64,000 nucleotides of DNA from Streptomyces sp. NBC_01294 (GCF_035917235.1 NZ_CP108423.1:1240001-1304000), one strand, 5' to 3'. Shown: positions 42,131 to 51,279, numbered from the stretch's first letter. The notes: a model not told the origin generated them from the letters alone. Translations and numbers: made by a program.

Positions 42131-42991
42131 ATGGGCGGTATGTACGACCCCGTCCAGCTGCGCACCTTCCTCACGGTGGCCCAGACGCTCAGCTTCACGC
42201 AGGCCGCGGGGCGGCTCGGCGTACGGCAGTCCACGGTCAGCCAGCACGTGCGGCGGCTGGAGGAGGCGACCGGGCGGCCGCTGTTCGTCCGGGACACGCA
42301 CAGCGTCGAGCTGACGGAGGACGGCGAGGCGCTGCTCGGCTTCGCGCGGACGATCCTGGAGGCGCACGAGCGCGCGGCGGCCTTCTTCACGGGGACGCGG
42401 CTGCGGGGGCGGCTGCGCTTCGGGGCCTCGGAGGACTTCGTGCTGACGCGGCTCCCGGAGATCCTCGAAGCGTTCCGGCACGAGCACCCCGAGGTGGATC
42501 TGGAGCTGTCGGTGGAGCTGTCGGGGACGCTGCACGAGCGGCTGGACGCGGGGCGCCTCGACCTGGTGCTCGCGAAGCGGCGGGGGCCGGGGGACGAGCG
42601 GGGCCGCCTCGTCTGGCGGGACCGGATGGTGTGGATCGGCGCGGAGGGGCTGCGGGTGGACCCGGAGCGCCCGGTCCCGTTGATCGTCTTCCCGCCGCCG
42701 GGCATCACCCGGGCCCGCGCGCTGGAGGTGCTGGAGCGGGACGGGCGGGCGTGGCGGATCGCGTGCACGAGCGGCAGCCTGAGCGGTCTGATCGCGGCGG
42801 CGCGGGTCGGACTGGGCGTGATGGCGCACACCCGGGGGCTGATCCCGCCGGGCCTGGTGCGGGTCGGCGGGCTGCCGGAGCTGGGGCCGGTGGAGTTCGC
42901 GCTGCTCCGCGGGCCGCGCGCCTCCGCCGCCGCGGAGGCCTTGGCCGCGGCCGTTCTGTCCGGTGCGGACCGGCTCAGCCGCACCGGCTGA
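42131..42991 (+). CDS. LysR-type transcriptional regulator
   Basis: A 286-residue LysR regulator. The N-terminal winged helix (LRTFLTVAQTLSFTQAAGRLGVRQSTVSQHVRRLEEATG) is textbook, and the effector domain follows from about residue 90. ATG 42131 and ATG 42140 are both possible. It is divergent from the symporter gene and probably controls it, sensing the transported anion or a metabolite. Confidence 0.92.
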   Translation: MGGMYDPVQLRTFLTVAQTLSFTQAAGRLGVRQSTVSQHVRRLEEATGRPLFVRDTHSVELTEDGEALLGFARTILEAHERAAAFFTGTRLRGRLRFGASEDFVLTRLPEILEAFRHEHPEVDLELSVELSGTLHERLDAGRLDLVLAKRRGPGDERGRLVWRDRMVWIGAEGLRVDPERPVPLIVFPPPGITRARALEVLERDGRAWRIACTSGSLSGLIAAARVGLGVMAHTRGLIPPGLVRVGGLPELGPVEFALLRGPRASAAAEALAAAVLSGADRLSRTG

Positions 42992-43477
42992 GCCGGTCAC
43001 ACTCCCGCCGTCGGCCGGTCGCCCCACCCCGCCCACCGGCCGCTCTCACCCACCGCCGGCCGGTCCCACACCGCCGACGCCCGGTCCCACCGGCCGCCGG
43101 TCGGTCCCACCCCGCCGCGGACCGCCGCCCCGACACGGACCGCCCCCACCCGCCCGACGCGGACCGCCCCACCCCCGACACCGCCCGTCACACCCCCGCC
43201 GCCGCCCGGGTCACCCGCCGCCCCCGACCGTCGCACCACGGGCACCGGCGGGTCACACCCCCGGCAGCGGCGGGCCGTACCACCGGCACCGCACCCGGCA
43301 CCCTTCCGCACCGCCCGGGCGCGCCTCCGCGCCGAGCCGCTTCCCACCCCGAACCCCGCACGTCAAAGGCTTAGGGGGCGTGATCACTGGGGAGGTCTTG
43401 TGGAGGTATCCGAACGCCCGTCAAGCCCCCTTGACCGTGAGGTACGTTCACCGCGGCGCGCGGAGAGGAGCGGGGCC
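42992..43477. other. GC-rich low-complexity intergenic region
   Basis: About 380 bp after the LysR stop (42992-43370) consist of degenerate units built from CCCACC, CCGCCG and CGGTCCCAC with almost no A or T. Open frames exist in several phases, but they contain only Pro/Arg/His/Thr repeats, so I call it non-coding. From about 43371 to 43477 composition returns to normal and the ribosome-binding site of the synthetase gene appears. Confidence 0.6.
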
Positions 43478-45301
43478 TTGCACGAGATCACCGTCCCACC
43501 GGTCGTCACGGGCGCGCCCGTCGGCGGGCTGGCCGACGTCGTCTTCGAGCACGCCCGCCAGGAGCCGGACCGGGTGGTGCTCGGCCGCAAGACCGACGGG
43601 GTCTGGCGGGACGTGACATCCGGGCAGCTGGCCGCCGAGGTGCTCGCGCTCGCCAAGGGGCTGCTGGCGCAGGGGGTGCGCTTCGGGGACCGGGTCGCCG
43701 TCATGTCCCGTACCCGGTACGAGTGGACGCTCTTCGACTTCGCACTGTGGGCGATCGGCGCCCAGCCCGTGCCCGTCTACCCGACGTCGTCCACCGAGCA
43801 GGTGTACTGGATCCTGTACGACACCGACTGCACGGCCTGCGTCGTCGAGAACGAGGACCAGGCCATGACGGTGGGCTCGGTCATCGACCGCCTCCCCCAC
43901 CTGCGCAGGCTGTGGCAGCTCGACGCCGGGGCCGTGGATGGGCTCGTCTCCGACGGCCGCGGGGTCGCCGAGGACGTCGTGCACCGCCATCGCGGCGCCG
44001 TGACCCCGGACGCGACCGCCACGGTCATCTACACCTCCGGGACCACCGGCCGCCCCAAAGGGTGCGTGCTCACGCACGCCAACTTCATGTACGAGGCCGA
44101 CACCCTGGTGACCCGCTGGGAGTCCGTGTTCCAGGCCCGCCAGGGCGACCGGCCGTCCACCCTGCTGTTCCTGCCGCTGGCGCACGTCTTCGGGCGGATG
44201 GTGGAGGTGGCCGCCGTCCGGGCGCGTGTCAAGCTCGGGCACCAACCCATGCTGGTGGCCTCCGAGTTGCTGCCGGACCTCGCCGCCTTCCAGCCGACCT
44301 TCGTGCTCGGCGTCCCGTACGTCTTCGAGAAGGTCTTCGCGGCCGCTCGCCGCAAGGCCGAGGCGGAGGGGCGCACCGGACCCTTCGACCGGTCGGTGGA
44401 GACGGCCGTGCGCTACGCGGAGGCACGCGAGCGCAAGGCCTTCGGCCTCGGGCCGGGGCCCTCCGCCGCCCTGCGCATGGAGCACCAGCTCTTCGAGAAG
44501 CTCGCCTACGGGAAGGTCCGCGAGGCGATGGGCGGCCGGGTGCGGTACGCCATGTCGGGCGGGTCGGCGATGTCGCGCCGCCTCGGGCTGTTCTTCGAAG
44601 GCGCCGGGATCACGGTGTTCGAGGGATACGGCCTGACCGAGTCGTGCGCGGCGGCCACCGCGAACCCGCCGGGGGCGACGAAGTACGGCACGGTGGGCCC
44701 GCCGATTCCGGGCAGCACCGTGCACATCGCGGACGACGGGGAGGTCTGGCTGCACGGCGGCCACATCTTCTCCGGGTACCTCAACGACCCCGACTCCACG
44801 GACGCCGTGCTGCGCGGCGGCTGGCTGGCGACCGGGGACCTGGGGCGGCTCGACGAGGACGGCTACCTCACCATCACCGGGCGCAAGAAGGAGATCCTGG
44901 TGACCTCCAGCGGCAAGAGCGTCGCGCCGGCCGCGCTGGAGGAGCGGGTCCGTTCGCACCCGCTGGTGTCGCAGTGCGTGCTGGTGGGCAATGACCGGCC
45001 GTACATCGCCGCCCTGCTCACCCTGGACATGGAGGGGATCGCGCACTGGCTGTCGATGCGCGGCCGGCCCCAGTTGCCCGCGGCGGACCTGGTGCACGAT
45101 CCGGACCTGACGGCGGAGGTGCGCCGGGCGGTGGTCGCGGCCAACACGCTGGTCTCGCAGGCCGAGGCGATCCGCACGTTCCGCGTGCTGGCGGAGGAGT
45201 TCACGGAGGAGCGGGGGCTGCTGACGCCCTCGCTGAAGCTCAAGCGCCGGGCGATCGAGAAGGCGTACGCGAAGGAGGTCGCGGCCCTCTACGAGTCCTG
45301 A
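43478..45301 (+). CDS. long-chain fatty acid-CoA ligase (AMP-binding)
   Basis: A 607-residue ANL-superfamily acyl-CoA synthetase. Motifs: YTSGTTGRPKG (P-loop), YGLTESC (A4/A5), GDLGRLDEDGYLTITGRKKEI (hinge and A8 loop) and SLKLKR near the C terminus with the adenylation Lys region. TTG 43478 has GAGGAG 7 bases upstream and gives a family-like N terminus (HEITVPPVV); the GTG at 43400 adds 26 residues without resemblance. It activates a fatty acid for beta-oxidation or lipid synthesis; the chain length is not deducible. Confidence 0.9.
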   Translation: MHEITVPPVVTGAPVGGLADVVFEHARQEPDRVVLGRKTDGVWRDVTSGQLAAEVLALAKGLLAQGVRFGDRVAVMSRTRYEWTLFDFALWAIGAQPVPVYPTSSTEQVYWILYDTDCTACVVENEDQAMTVGSVIDRLPHLRRLWQLDAGAVDGLVSDGRGVAEDVVHRHRGAVTPDATATVIYTSGTTGRPKGCVLTHANFMYEADTLVTRWESVFQARQGDRPSTLLFLPLAHVFGRMVEVAAVRARVKLGHQPMLVASELLPDLAAFQPTFVLGVPYVFEKVFAAARRKAEAEGRTGPFDRSVETAVRYAEARERKAFGLGPGPSAALRMEHQLFEKLAYGKVREAMGGRVRYAMSGGSAMSRRLGLFFEGAGITVFEGYGLTESCAAATANPPGATKYGTVGPPIPGSTVHIADDGEVWLHGGHIFSGYLNDPDSTDAVLRGGWLATGDLGRLDEDGYLTITGRKKEILVTSSGKSVAPAALEERVRSHPLVSQCVLVGNDRPYIAALLTLDMEGIAHWLSMRGRPQLPAADLVHDPDLTAEVRRAVVAANTLVSQAEAIRTFRVLAEEFTEERGLLTPSLKLKRRAIEKAYAKEVAALYES

Positions 45302-45385
45302 GCGGGGCCGAGAACAGGCCCCGCGTACGGGCCGGGTCCCCGGCGCCCGGCACGGGCCGGTCCCCGAGGCCCGGCCCGGCGGTCT

Positions 45386-46003
45386 TTACCGTGGTGCGGG
45401 GGGCGCGGCTGTCCGGCGGGTGGCGGAGCGCAGCGCGAAGGCCATCACGACCTCGAACACGCCGAGCAGGACAAGCCATAGGCCCAGCAGGCGCGTCAGG
45501 GCGACCGCGGAGTCCACCGGGAAGCAGAGCACGACGATTCCGGCGACCGTGCCGAGGGCGCCCAGGCCGAAGAGCAGGCCGCGGTGCAGGACCCCGCGGT
45601 CGGCGATCGCGACGTACGCCGTGAGCACTCCGGTCAGCAGCCAGAACACCCCGACGATCAGGGACAGCGCGCCGATCGTCTGCATCGGATGGCGCAGCAC
45701 CAGGACGCCCGCCAGGAACGCCAGTATGGCGATCAGGACGCCCGCCAGTCTGCTGCCGCCCCCGTCGCTGCTGTGCGAGAAGGCCGAGACGAAGCGGAAG
45801 CCGCCCGCCACCAGGAGCTGCAGGCCGATGATCACGGCCAGGATGTGCAGCGTCTCGTCGGGCCAGACGAGCACCAGGATGCCCGGGATCAGGGTCGCGA
45901 GGGCGAATCCGAGTGCCCAGTGCCATGAGCCTCCGAGCTGCTTGAGCACGTCCTCGGGGTCGCTCTGCGTGTGCTGCGGTGCCGCGTCGGGGGGTACGGT
46001 CAT
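45386..46003 (-). CDS. HdeD/DUF308-family membrane protein
   Basis: A 205-residue protein with six TM helices, a soluble N terminus with a Ser/Asp loop, and the repeated GxxxLxxG pattern of HdeD proteins (LIPGILVLVWPDETL, then AFLAGVLVLRHP, then TVAGIVVLCFPV). The Escherichia coli homologue supports acid resistance; the actinobacterial role is unknown. The ATG at 46003 is used rather than the GTG three bases upstream. It is divergent from the liv-type operon. Confidence 0.88.
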   Translation of the reverse strand: MTVPPDAAPQHTQSDPEDVLKQLGGSWHWALGFALATLIPGILVLVWPDETLHILAVIIGLQLLVAGGFRFVSAFSHSSDGGGSRLAGVLIAILAFLAGVLVLRHPMQTIGALSLIVGVFWLLTGVLTAYVAIADRGVLHRGLLFGLGALGTVAGIVVLCFPVDSAVALTRLLGLWLVLLGVFEVVMAFALRSATRRTAAPPAPR

Positions 46004-46218
46004 CACGCCTCCCGGGCCGGCCGGACAGCGCCCGCAGGGGTACCACGAGGCCGCCGGACATACCGTATGAACCTTTCCAGCCTATTTTAGCCCGGTACGG
46101 TACGGCTTGCCGCTCCGGCGGGTGGGGCGTCGCATCCGGGCCGGGGAGGCCGGCCCGACACGCCACCCACCTTGCCGCCGCAGGTCCCGGCGCCTTCCCG
46201 GCCACCCTCGCCCATAAC

Positions 46219-46264
46219 TGACGGTCCGTCATTTCTCTTTGCCGTGGATATTGACGGTGCGTCA
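46219..46264. promoter_or_regulatory. two phased TGACGG palindromes upstream of the ABC transporter
   Basis: TGACGGTCCGTCA (46219-46231) and TGACGGTGCGTCA (46252-46264) share perfect TGACGG/CCGTCA-type arms, and their centres lie 33 bp apart, close to three turns of B-DNA. They sit 47-92 bp upstream of the ATG of the substrate-binding protein in the 307-bp gap between the HdeD gene and that operon. They look like a cooperative operator, for example of a TetR-type repressor. The rest of the gap shows nothing coding. Confidence 0.7.
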
Positions 46265-46310
46265 GGTCGCGCACAGAATGCGGGGATTCCGACCGGAGGG
46301 GATCCCCGAC

Positions 46311-47579
46311 ATGTTGCGACCGATCCGCACCCTGGCCGCCGCGGCAGCGGCCCTCGCACTCGTCTCCGCCTGCAACTCCGCCTCCACCAACGGCACCAGC
46401 CCCGGCACACCCGGGGACGCGCCCGGCAACTCCCGCGGGGTGACCGCCGACTCGATCAAGGTCGGCGGGATCGTGTCGATGACCACCGCCAGCGGCTACA
46501 GCAAGAAGGACACCGACCTCGGCGCCAAGGCCCGCTACCTCAGAGCCAACGCCGAGGGCGGAATCAACGGCCGCAAGATCGACTACATCGGCGCGGAGGA
46601 CGACGGCCAGGACCCCGCGAAGAACATGGCGGCCGCCCGCAAGCTCGTCCAGCAGGACAAGGTCTTCGCCGTCTCCCCGATGAGCTCGGTGACCTTCTCC
46701 GGAGCCGACTTCCTGGAGCAGGAGAAGGTCCCCACCTTCGGCTGGGGCACCCTCCCCTCCTTCTGCGGACCCAAGTACATCTACGGCTTCAACGGCTGTC
46801 TGGTCCCCACCCCCGGCGGCACCCTGAACCAGACCTGGCCCGAGGGCATCGCCCAGATCCTCGGCGGGGCCCAGGGCAAGTCGGTCGCGATCATCGCGAA
46901 CGACAGCGACGCCGGGAAGTTCGGCATCCGCACCTTCCAGCAGGGCTTCACCAGCGCCGGCTTCAAGGTCTCCTACGCCAAGGCCTCCGTACCGGGCACC
47001 GCCGTCCCGAGCGACTGGTCCGCGTACGTGAAGGAGATCCTCACCGGCAACGACGGCAAGGCCCCGGACGCGGTCGTCTCCGTCATGCAGACCCCCAACA
47101 ACATCGGGCTCTTCACCGCCCTCAAGCGCAGCGGGTACAAGGGGCTGCTCTCCGACCCCACCGACTACGACCCGGGACTGCTCGCCCAGGACGCCACCAA
47201 GCAGGCGCTCGACGGGGTGCACGTGCTGCTGCAGTTCCAGCCGTTCGAGTCGACCGATCCGAAGATGGCGCAGTTCAAGGCCGACATCAAGGCGGCCGCG
47301 GGCGGCAAGGAAGTACCGCTCAACATGCACATGCTGACCGGGTACATGTCGGCCGACCTGTTCGTGTCGATCGCGCAGAAGGCGGGCAAGGACCTGACCG
47401 TCGAGTCCTTCCAGAGCGCCGCGCAGGGCTTCTCCGACACCGGCACGCTCGTCGGCGACCGCGCGGAACCCAAGGGGCAGAAGGACAGCTTCGGCTGCGG
47501 AGCGCTCGTCCAGCTGAAGAACGGCGCGTACGAGGTCTCCGTCCCGTTCAAGTGCTACGAGCCCATCCCCTTCAAGTAG
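46311..47579 (+). CDS. branched-chain amino acid ABC transporter substrate-binding lipoprotein
   Basis: A 422-residue periplasmic-binding-type protein. A signal peptide with lipobox LVSAC (acylated Cys) is followed by VTADSIKVGGIVSMTTASG and the two-lobe Leu/Ile/Val-binding fold with EDDGQDPAKNMAAARKLV. GGAGGGG is upstream of the ATG at 46311. It delivers the substrate to the permease fusion encoded 10 bp downstream. The exact ligand (amino acid, amide, aromatic acid) is uncertain. Confidence 0.92.
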   Translation: MLRPIRTLAAAAAALALVSACNSASTNGTSPGTPGDAPGNSRGVTADSIKVGGIVSMTTASGYSKKDTDLGAKARYLRANAEGGINGRKIDYIGAEDDGQDPAKNMAAARKLVQQDKVFAVSPMSSVTFSGADFLEQEKVPTFGWGTLPSFCGPKYIYGFNGCLVPTPGGTLNQTWPEGIAQILGGAQGKSVAIIANDSDAGKFGIRTFQQGFTSAGFKVSYAKASVPGTAVPSDWSAYVKEILTGNDGKAPDAVVSVMQTPNNIGLFTALKRSGYKGLLSDPTDYDPGLLAQDATKQALDGVHVLLQFQPFESTDPKMAQFKADIKAAAGGKEVPLNMHMLTGYMSADLFVSIAQKAGKDLTVESFQSAAQGFSDTGTLVGDRAEPKGQKDSFGCGALVQLKNGAYEVSVPFKCYEPIPFK

Positions 47580-47588
47580 GGCCGCGGC

Positions 47589-50339
47589 ATGGGAGATCTG
47601 CTCGTCTTCGTCCTGAGCGGTCTGGTCTCGGGCGCCCTGTACGCACTGCTCGCCACCGGGCTGGTGCTGTCGTACTCGGCGTCCGGGCTGTTCAACTTCG
47701 CGCACGGGGCCACCGCCTACCTGTGCGCGCTCACCTTCTACGAGCTGCACTCGGGGCTGGGCTGGCCGGCCGTCCCGGCGGCGCTGCTGGTGGTGTGCGT
47801 CCTGGCCCCCGGTCTCGGCTGGGGGCTGGACCGGCTGATGTTCCGGCGGCTCGCGCGGGTCGGGGAGACGGCGCAGATCGTGGCGACCATCGGGCTGCTG
47901 GTGGCGCTGCCGGCCGCCGGGCTGTGGCTGGTGGAGCTGCTGGCGCAGGCCGGTGCGCCGGTGAAGCCGGCGGAGAACCAGTTCGGGCTGCCGGGGGTGG
48001 GGCCGAGTCCCGCGAAGTCCTGGCAGATCGCCGACGGCGTCGGCATCGACTCCGACCAGCTGATCACGTGGGTGGTGACGGCGCTGGTGGCGGTGGCGCT
48101 GTGGGTGCTGATGCGGCACACACGCCTCGGGCTGCAGCTGCGGGCCGCCGTCGACAACCGCTCGCTGACGGAACTGCGCGGGATCAGCGCCGACCGGCTG
48201 TCGTCGGTGGCGTGGATGATCGCGTCGGGGCTGGCCGGGCTGGCGGGTGTGCTCGCGACGCCGCTGCTGGGGCTGTCGGCGCACGACTTCACGCTGTTCC
48301 TGTTCGTCTCGGCGACGGCGGCGGTCATCGGCCGGTTCGCGTCCGTGCCGCTCGCGTTCGCGGGCGGGCTGGGGCTGGGGGTCCTGCAGAACCTGGTGGC
48401 CGGGTACGCCTCCTTCGCCGAGGGCATCACCGGCTTCCGGACGGCGGTGCCCTTCCTGATCCTGTTCGGCGGGCTGCTGGTGCTGACCCGCAGGGCGCGG
48501 GCGGCGGGTGTCGCGGCCGTGGACGCGCCGCCCGTGGACCATCTGGCCGGGGCGTCGTGGGGGCGCCGATGGGGGGTGTGGGCAGGGGCCGGCGGACTGC
48601 TGTGCGTGGCCTTCTACACCGTCACGACTCCCTTCTGGAGCGGGCTGCTGGCGCAGGGGCTGGCCATCGCGCTGGTGTTCATGTCCTTCACCGTGGTGAC
48701 CGGGCTGGGGGCGATGGTGTCGCTGGCGCAGGGCACCATCGTGACCGGGGCGGCGCTCGTGGCCGGCCTGCTCATGAGCCGGGGCTGGCCGTTCGTGGCG
48801 GCGCTGGCGGTGGGCACGTGCGCGGCGGCGCTGCTGGGGGCGCTGGTCGCGCTGCCGGCGCTGCGGCTGGGGGGCCGGTCCCTGGCGCTGGCCACGCTGG
48901 CGCTGGCGTTCCTGGCCGACCAGGTGCTGTTCCAGCTGAGGTGGCTGCGCAACGGCGACACGGGGTGGTCGATCCCGCGGCCGGTGTTCGGGCCGGTGGA
49001 CCTGTCCGACGACCGGGCGCTGGGGGTGGCCCTGGTCGTCCTGGCCGCGCTGGTCGCCGCGGGGCTGAGCGCCCTGCGGAACTCCCCGTCGGGGCGGGCG
49101 ATGCTGGCGGTGCGGTCGGCCCCGGCTGCGGCGGTGGCCTCGGGGGTGTCCGTGCTGCGCACGAAGCTGCTGCTGTTCACGCTGTCGGCGGGGCTGGCCG
49201 GGTTCGGGGGCGTGATGTACGCGTCGTACAACACCCGGATCACGGCCACGGACTTCACGGCGATGACGGGGCTGGTGTGGCTGGCGGTGGTCGTGGCGGC
49301 GGGGGTCCGGCGGCCGCAGTACGCGGTGGTGGCGGGGCTCGTGTTCGCGGTGGCCCCGCGGCTGCTGTCCGACTACGTGACGGAGTCCGCGCACCTGCCG
49401 GTGATCCTGTTCGGCCTGGCGGGGTTGGCCCTGGCCAATGACCCGGACGGGTACTGCGCGGCGGTGCCGGTGCGCTTGGCGAAGCGGCGGGCGGCGGGCG
49501 AACCGGGGCTCCGCCCCGGACCCCGCTCCTCGAACGCCGGAGGGGCTGAAGAAGCGGCCTCGCCGGCGTTCGAGGCGCGGGGGTTCGGGGGCGGAGCCGG
49601 GGGCGGAGCCCCCGCAGGGGCCACGCCCCCCACGCCCGCCCAACCCGCGCCCGCCCTCGTGCTGCGCGGCGTGGCGGCCGGGTACGACGGGGGGCTCGTG
49701 CTGCACGGGGTCGACCTCACCGTCCGCAAGGGGGAGATCCTCGCCGTGCTCGGGCCCAACGGGGCCGGGAAGAGCACGGCCTGCCGGGTGGCCGCCGGCT
49801 CGCTGCCCGTCACGGGCGGAGCGGTGTACGTGGCCGGGCGGGACGCCACCCGCGACGGCGCCGTGCGGCGCGCCCGGGCCGGGGTGCTGCTCGCCCCCGA
49901 AGGGCGCGGGATCTTCCCCGCGCTCACCATCGAGGAGAACCTGGCCCTGTACCTCAAGGAGGCCGATGCACGGGCCGCCGTCTACGCCCGCTTCCCCCGC
50001 CTCGCGGAGCGGCGCGGGATCCCCGCCGGGGCCCTGTCCGGCGGGGAGCAGCAGATGCTGGCCCTGGCACCTCTACTGCAGCGGCCGCCCGAGGTGCTGA
50101 TCGCCGACGAGCCGTCCCTCGGGCTCGCCCCGCGCGTGGTGGAGGAGGTGTACGCGCTGCTCACCGAGCTCCGCGACGCCGGGACCGCCCTGCTCCTGGT
50201 GGAGGAGAAGGCCGCGGAGATCCTGGGCATCGCCGACACCGTGGCCTACCTCTCCCAGGGCCGGGTCTCCTGGTGCGGCCCCCGGGCCGAGGTGGAGGCG
50301 GACCGGCTCACCGAGGCCTACCTGGGGATGGGGACATGA
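47589..50339 (+). CDS. fused LivH-LivM-LivF branched-chain amino acid ABC transporter
   Basis: A 916-residue protein that joins three usually separate subunits. Residues 1-300 are a LivH-type permease (FNFAHGATAYL), residues 310-620 a LivM-type permease (MVSLAQGTIVTGAALV, then SVLRTKLLLFTLSAGLAG), and from about 690 to 916 a LivF ATPase with Walker A GPNGAGKST near 725, signature LSGGEQQ and Walker B VLIADEPSLGLAPR. The 50-residue Pro/Gly linker between LivM and LivF (about 640-690) is encoded by a large palindromic repeat. The second ATPase, LivG, follows in an ATGA overlap. Confidence 0.9.
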   Translation: MGDLLVFVLSGLVSGALYALLATGLVLSYSASGLFNFAHGATAYLCALTFYELHSGLGWPAVPAALLVVCVLAPGLGWGLDRLMFRRLARVGETAQIVATIGLLVALPAAGLWLVELLAQAGAPVKPAENQFGLPGVGPSPAKSWQIADGVGIDSDQLITWVVTALVAVALWVLMRHTRLGLQLRAAVDNRSLTELRGISADRLSSVAWMIASGLAGLAGVLATPLLGLSAHDFTLFLFVSATAAVIGRFASVPLAFAGGLGLGVLQNLVAGYASFAEGITGFRTAVPFLILFGGLLVLTRRARAAGVAAVDAPPVDHLAGASWGRRWGVWAGAGGLLCVAFYTVTTPFWSGLLAQGLAIALVFMSFTVVTGLGAMVSLAQGTIVTGAALVAGLLMSRGWPFVAALAVGTCAAALLGALVALPALRLGGRSLALATLALAFLADQVLFQLRWLRNGDTGWSIPRPVFGPVDLSDDRALGVALVVLAALVAAGLSALRNSPSGRAMLAVRSAPAAAVASGVSVLRTKLLLFTLSAGLAGFGGVMYASYNTRITATDFTAMTGLVWLAVVVAAGVRRPQYAVVAGLVFAVAPRLLSDYVTESAHLPVILFGLAGLALANDPDGYCAAVPVRLAKRRAAGEPGLRPGPRSSNAGGAEEAASPAFEARGFGGGAGGGAPAGATPPTPAQPAPALVLRGVAAGYDGGLVLHGVDLTVRKGEILAVLGPNGAGKSTACRVAAGSLPVTGGAVYVAGRDATRDGAVRRARAGVLLAPEGRGIFPALTIEENLALYLKEADARAAVYARFPRLAERRGIPAGALSGGEQQMLALAPLLQRPPEVLIADEPSLGLAPRVVEEVYALLTELRDAGTALLLVEEKAAEILGIADTVAYLSQGRVSWCGPRAEVEADRLTEAYLGMGT
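49505..49611. repeat. REP-like palindrome embedded in the coding sequence
   Basis: CTCGAACGCCGG (49529-49540) pairs perfectly with CCGGCGTTCGAG (49563-49574), flanked by longer imperfect arms (GGGGCTCCGCCCC-type and GGGGCGGAGCC). This is the layout of the extragenic repeats found in many copies in Streptomyces. Here it is read in frame and encodes the linker between LivM and LivF. Confidence 0.75.
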
Positions 50340-51106
50340 GCGGCTACGTGCTGGAAGCCCGTGGTGTCGGCGTGCGCTTCGGCGGCGTACGGGCGCTCGC
50401 CGGGGTGGACCTCGGGATCCGGGCGGGCGAGGTGTGCGGGCTGATCGGTCCGAACGGGGCCGGGAAGACCACGCTGTTCGACGTCCTGTCGGGGATCCGC
50501 CGCCCCGACCAGGGGCGGATCGTTCTGGACGGGTCCGACATCACCCGCCGCTCCCCCGTCTGGCGGGCCCGGCACGGGATGCGGCGGACGTTCCAGCGGC
50601 AGCAGCTGTTCGGGCAGCTCAGCGTGGCCGACAACGTGCTGGTGGCGCAGGAGTGGCGGGGCGGCGGGGGCGGGCTGGCCGCCGACCTCCTCGCGCTCCC
50701 GTCCCGGCGGGCCCGGGAGCGTGCGCGCCGGGTCCGCGGCGAGCGGGTGCTGGCCGACTGCGGGATCGGCGCGCTCGGGACCTCGTACGCGGGTGGGCTG
50801 CCCGTCGGGCAGGCCCGGATGGTCGAGATGGCCCGGGCGGTGGCCGATCCGCCCCGGGTGCTGCTGCTGGACGAGCCCGCGTCGGGCATGTCGGCGCCCG
50901 AGCGCGAGCAGCTCGCGGCGGTGGTCCGGCGGCTGGCGGAGCAGGAGGGCTGTGCGGTGCTGCTGGTCGAGCACAACGTGGCCTTCGTGATGGACCTCTG
51001 CACGCGGGTCGTCGTCCTGGACCTCGGGACGGTGCTGGCCGAGGGCACGGCGGCCGAGGTGCGGGCGGACCCGCTCGTGCGGGAGGCGTACCTCGGGACC
51101 GCGTGA
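50336..51106 (+). CDS. LivG-type ABC transporter ATP-binding protein
   Basis: A 256-residue ATPase. Walker A GPNGAGKTTLFDVLSG near residue 39, a degenerate signature loop (YAGGLPVGQARMVEMARAVA; LSGGQ is altered to VGQAR with preserved ARMVE), Walker B VLLLDEPASGMS and the switch His in VEHNVAFV. The ATG overlaps the stop of the fused permease-ATPase by 4 bp. Together with the LivF part it would make the two-site ATPase of the transporter. Confidence 0.92.
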   Translation: MSGYVLEARGVGVRFGGVRALAGVDLGIRAGEVCGLIGPNGAGKTTLFDVLSGIRRPDQGRIVLDGSDITRRSPVWRARHGMRRTFQRQQLFGQLSVADNVLVAQEWRGGGGGLAADLLALPSRRARERARRVRGERVLADCGIGALGTSYAGGLPVGQARMVEMARAVADPPRVLLLDEPASGMSAPEREQLAAVVRRLAEQEGCAVLLVEHNVAFVMDLCTRVVVLDLGTVLAEGTAAEVRADPLVREAYLGTA

Positions 51107-51163
51107 GACGAATCCCCCTGTACGGCGTCCGGGGCTCGTCGGGATGACGGGATGGCGGGAATA

Positions 51164-51201
51164 CGTCGTACGAGGGGCCGGTTGTCGCCCCTCGTACGAC
51201 G
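51164..51201 (+). terminator. 15-bp perfect hairpin after the liv-type operon
   Basis: CGTCGTACGAGGGGC (51164-51178) pairs without mismatch with GCCCCTCGTACGACG (51187-51201) across an 8-nt loop, about 60 bp after the LivG stop. No T-run follows, which is usual for actinobacterial terminators of this kind. It probably separates the operon from the aldo/keto reductase. Confidence 0.7.
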
Positions 51202-51279
51202 CTGCACCCCTGACTGCCGGCACACCGGCACACCGGCACACCGAGCCACCGACACAACGACGTGAGGGAACGACCAGAC

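Noticed and set aside
42992..43370. Repeats that could be taken for a CRISPR array
   Set aside because: Unit length is short and irregular, there are no constant spacers, and no cas genes are nearby. It is low-complexity DNA.
45240..49706. A 1,488-codon open frame on the minus strand
   Set aside because: It runs antisense through the HdeD gene and the liv-type operon. The translation is Gly/Arg/His/Gln-rich with no domain, which is the usual antisense shadow in high-GC DNA.
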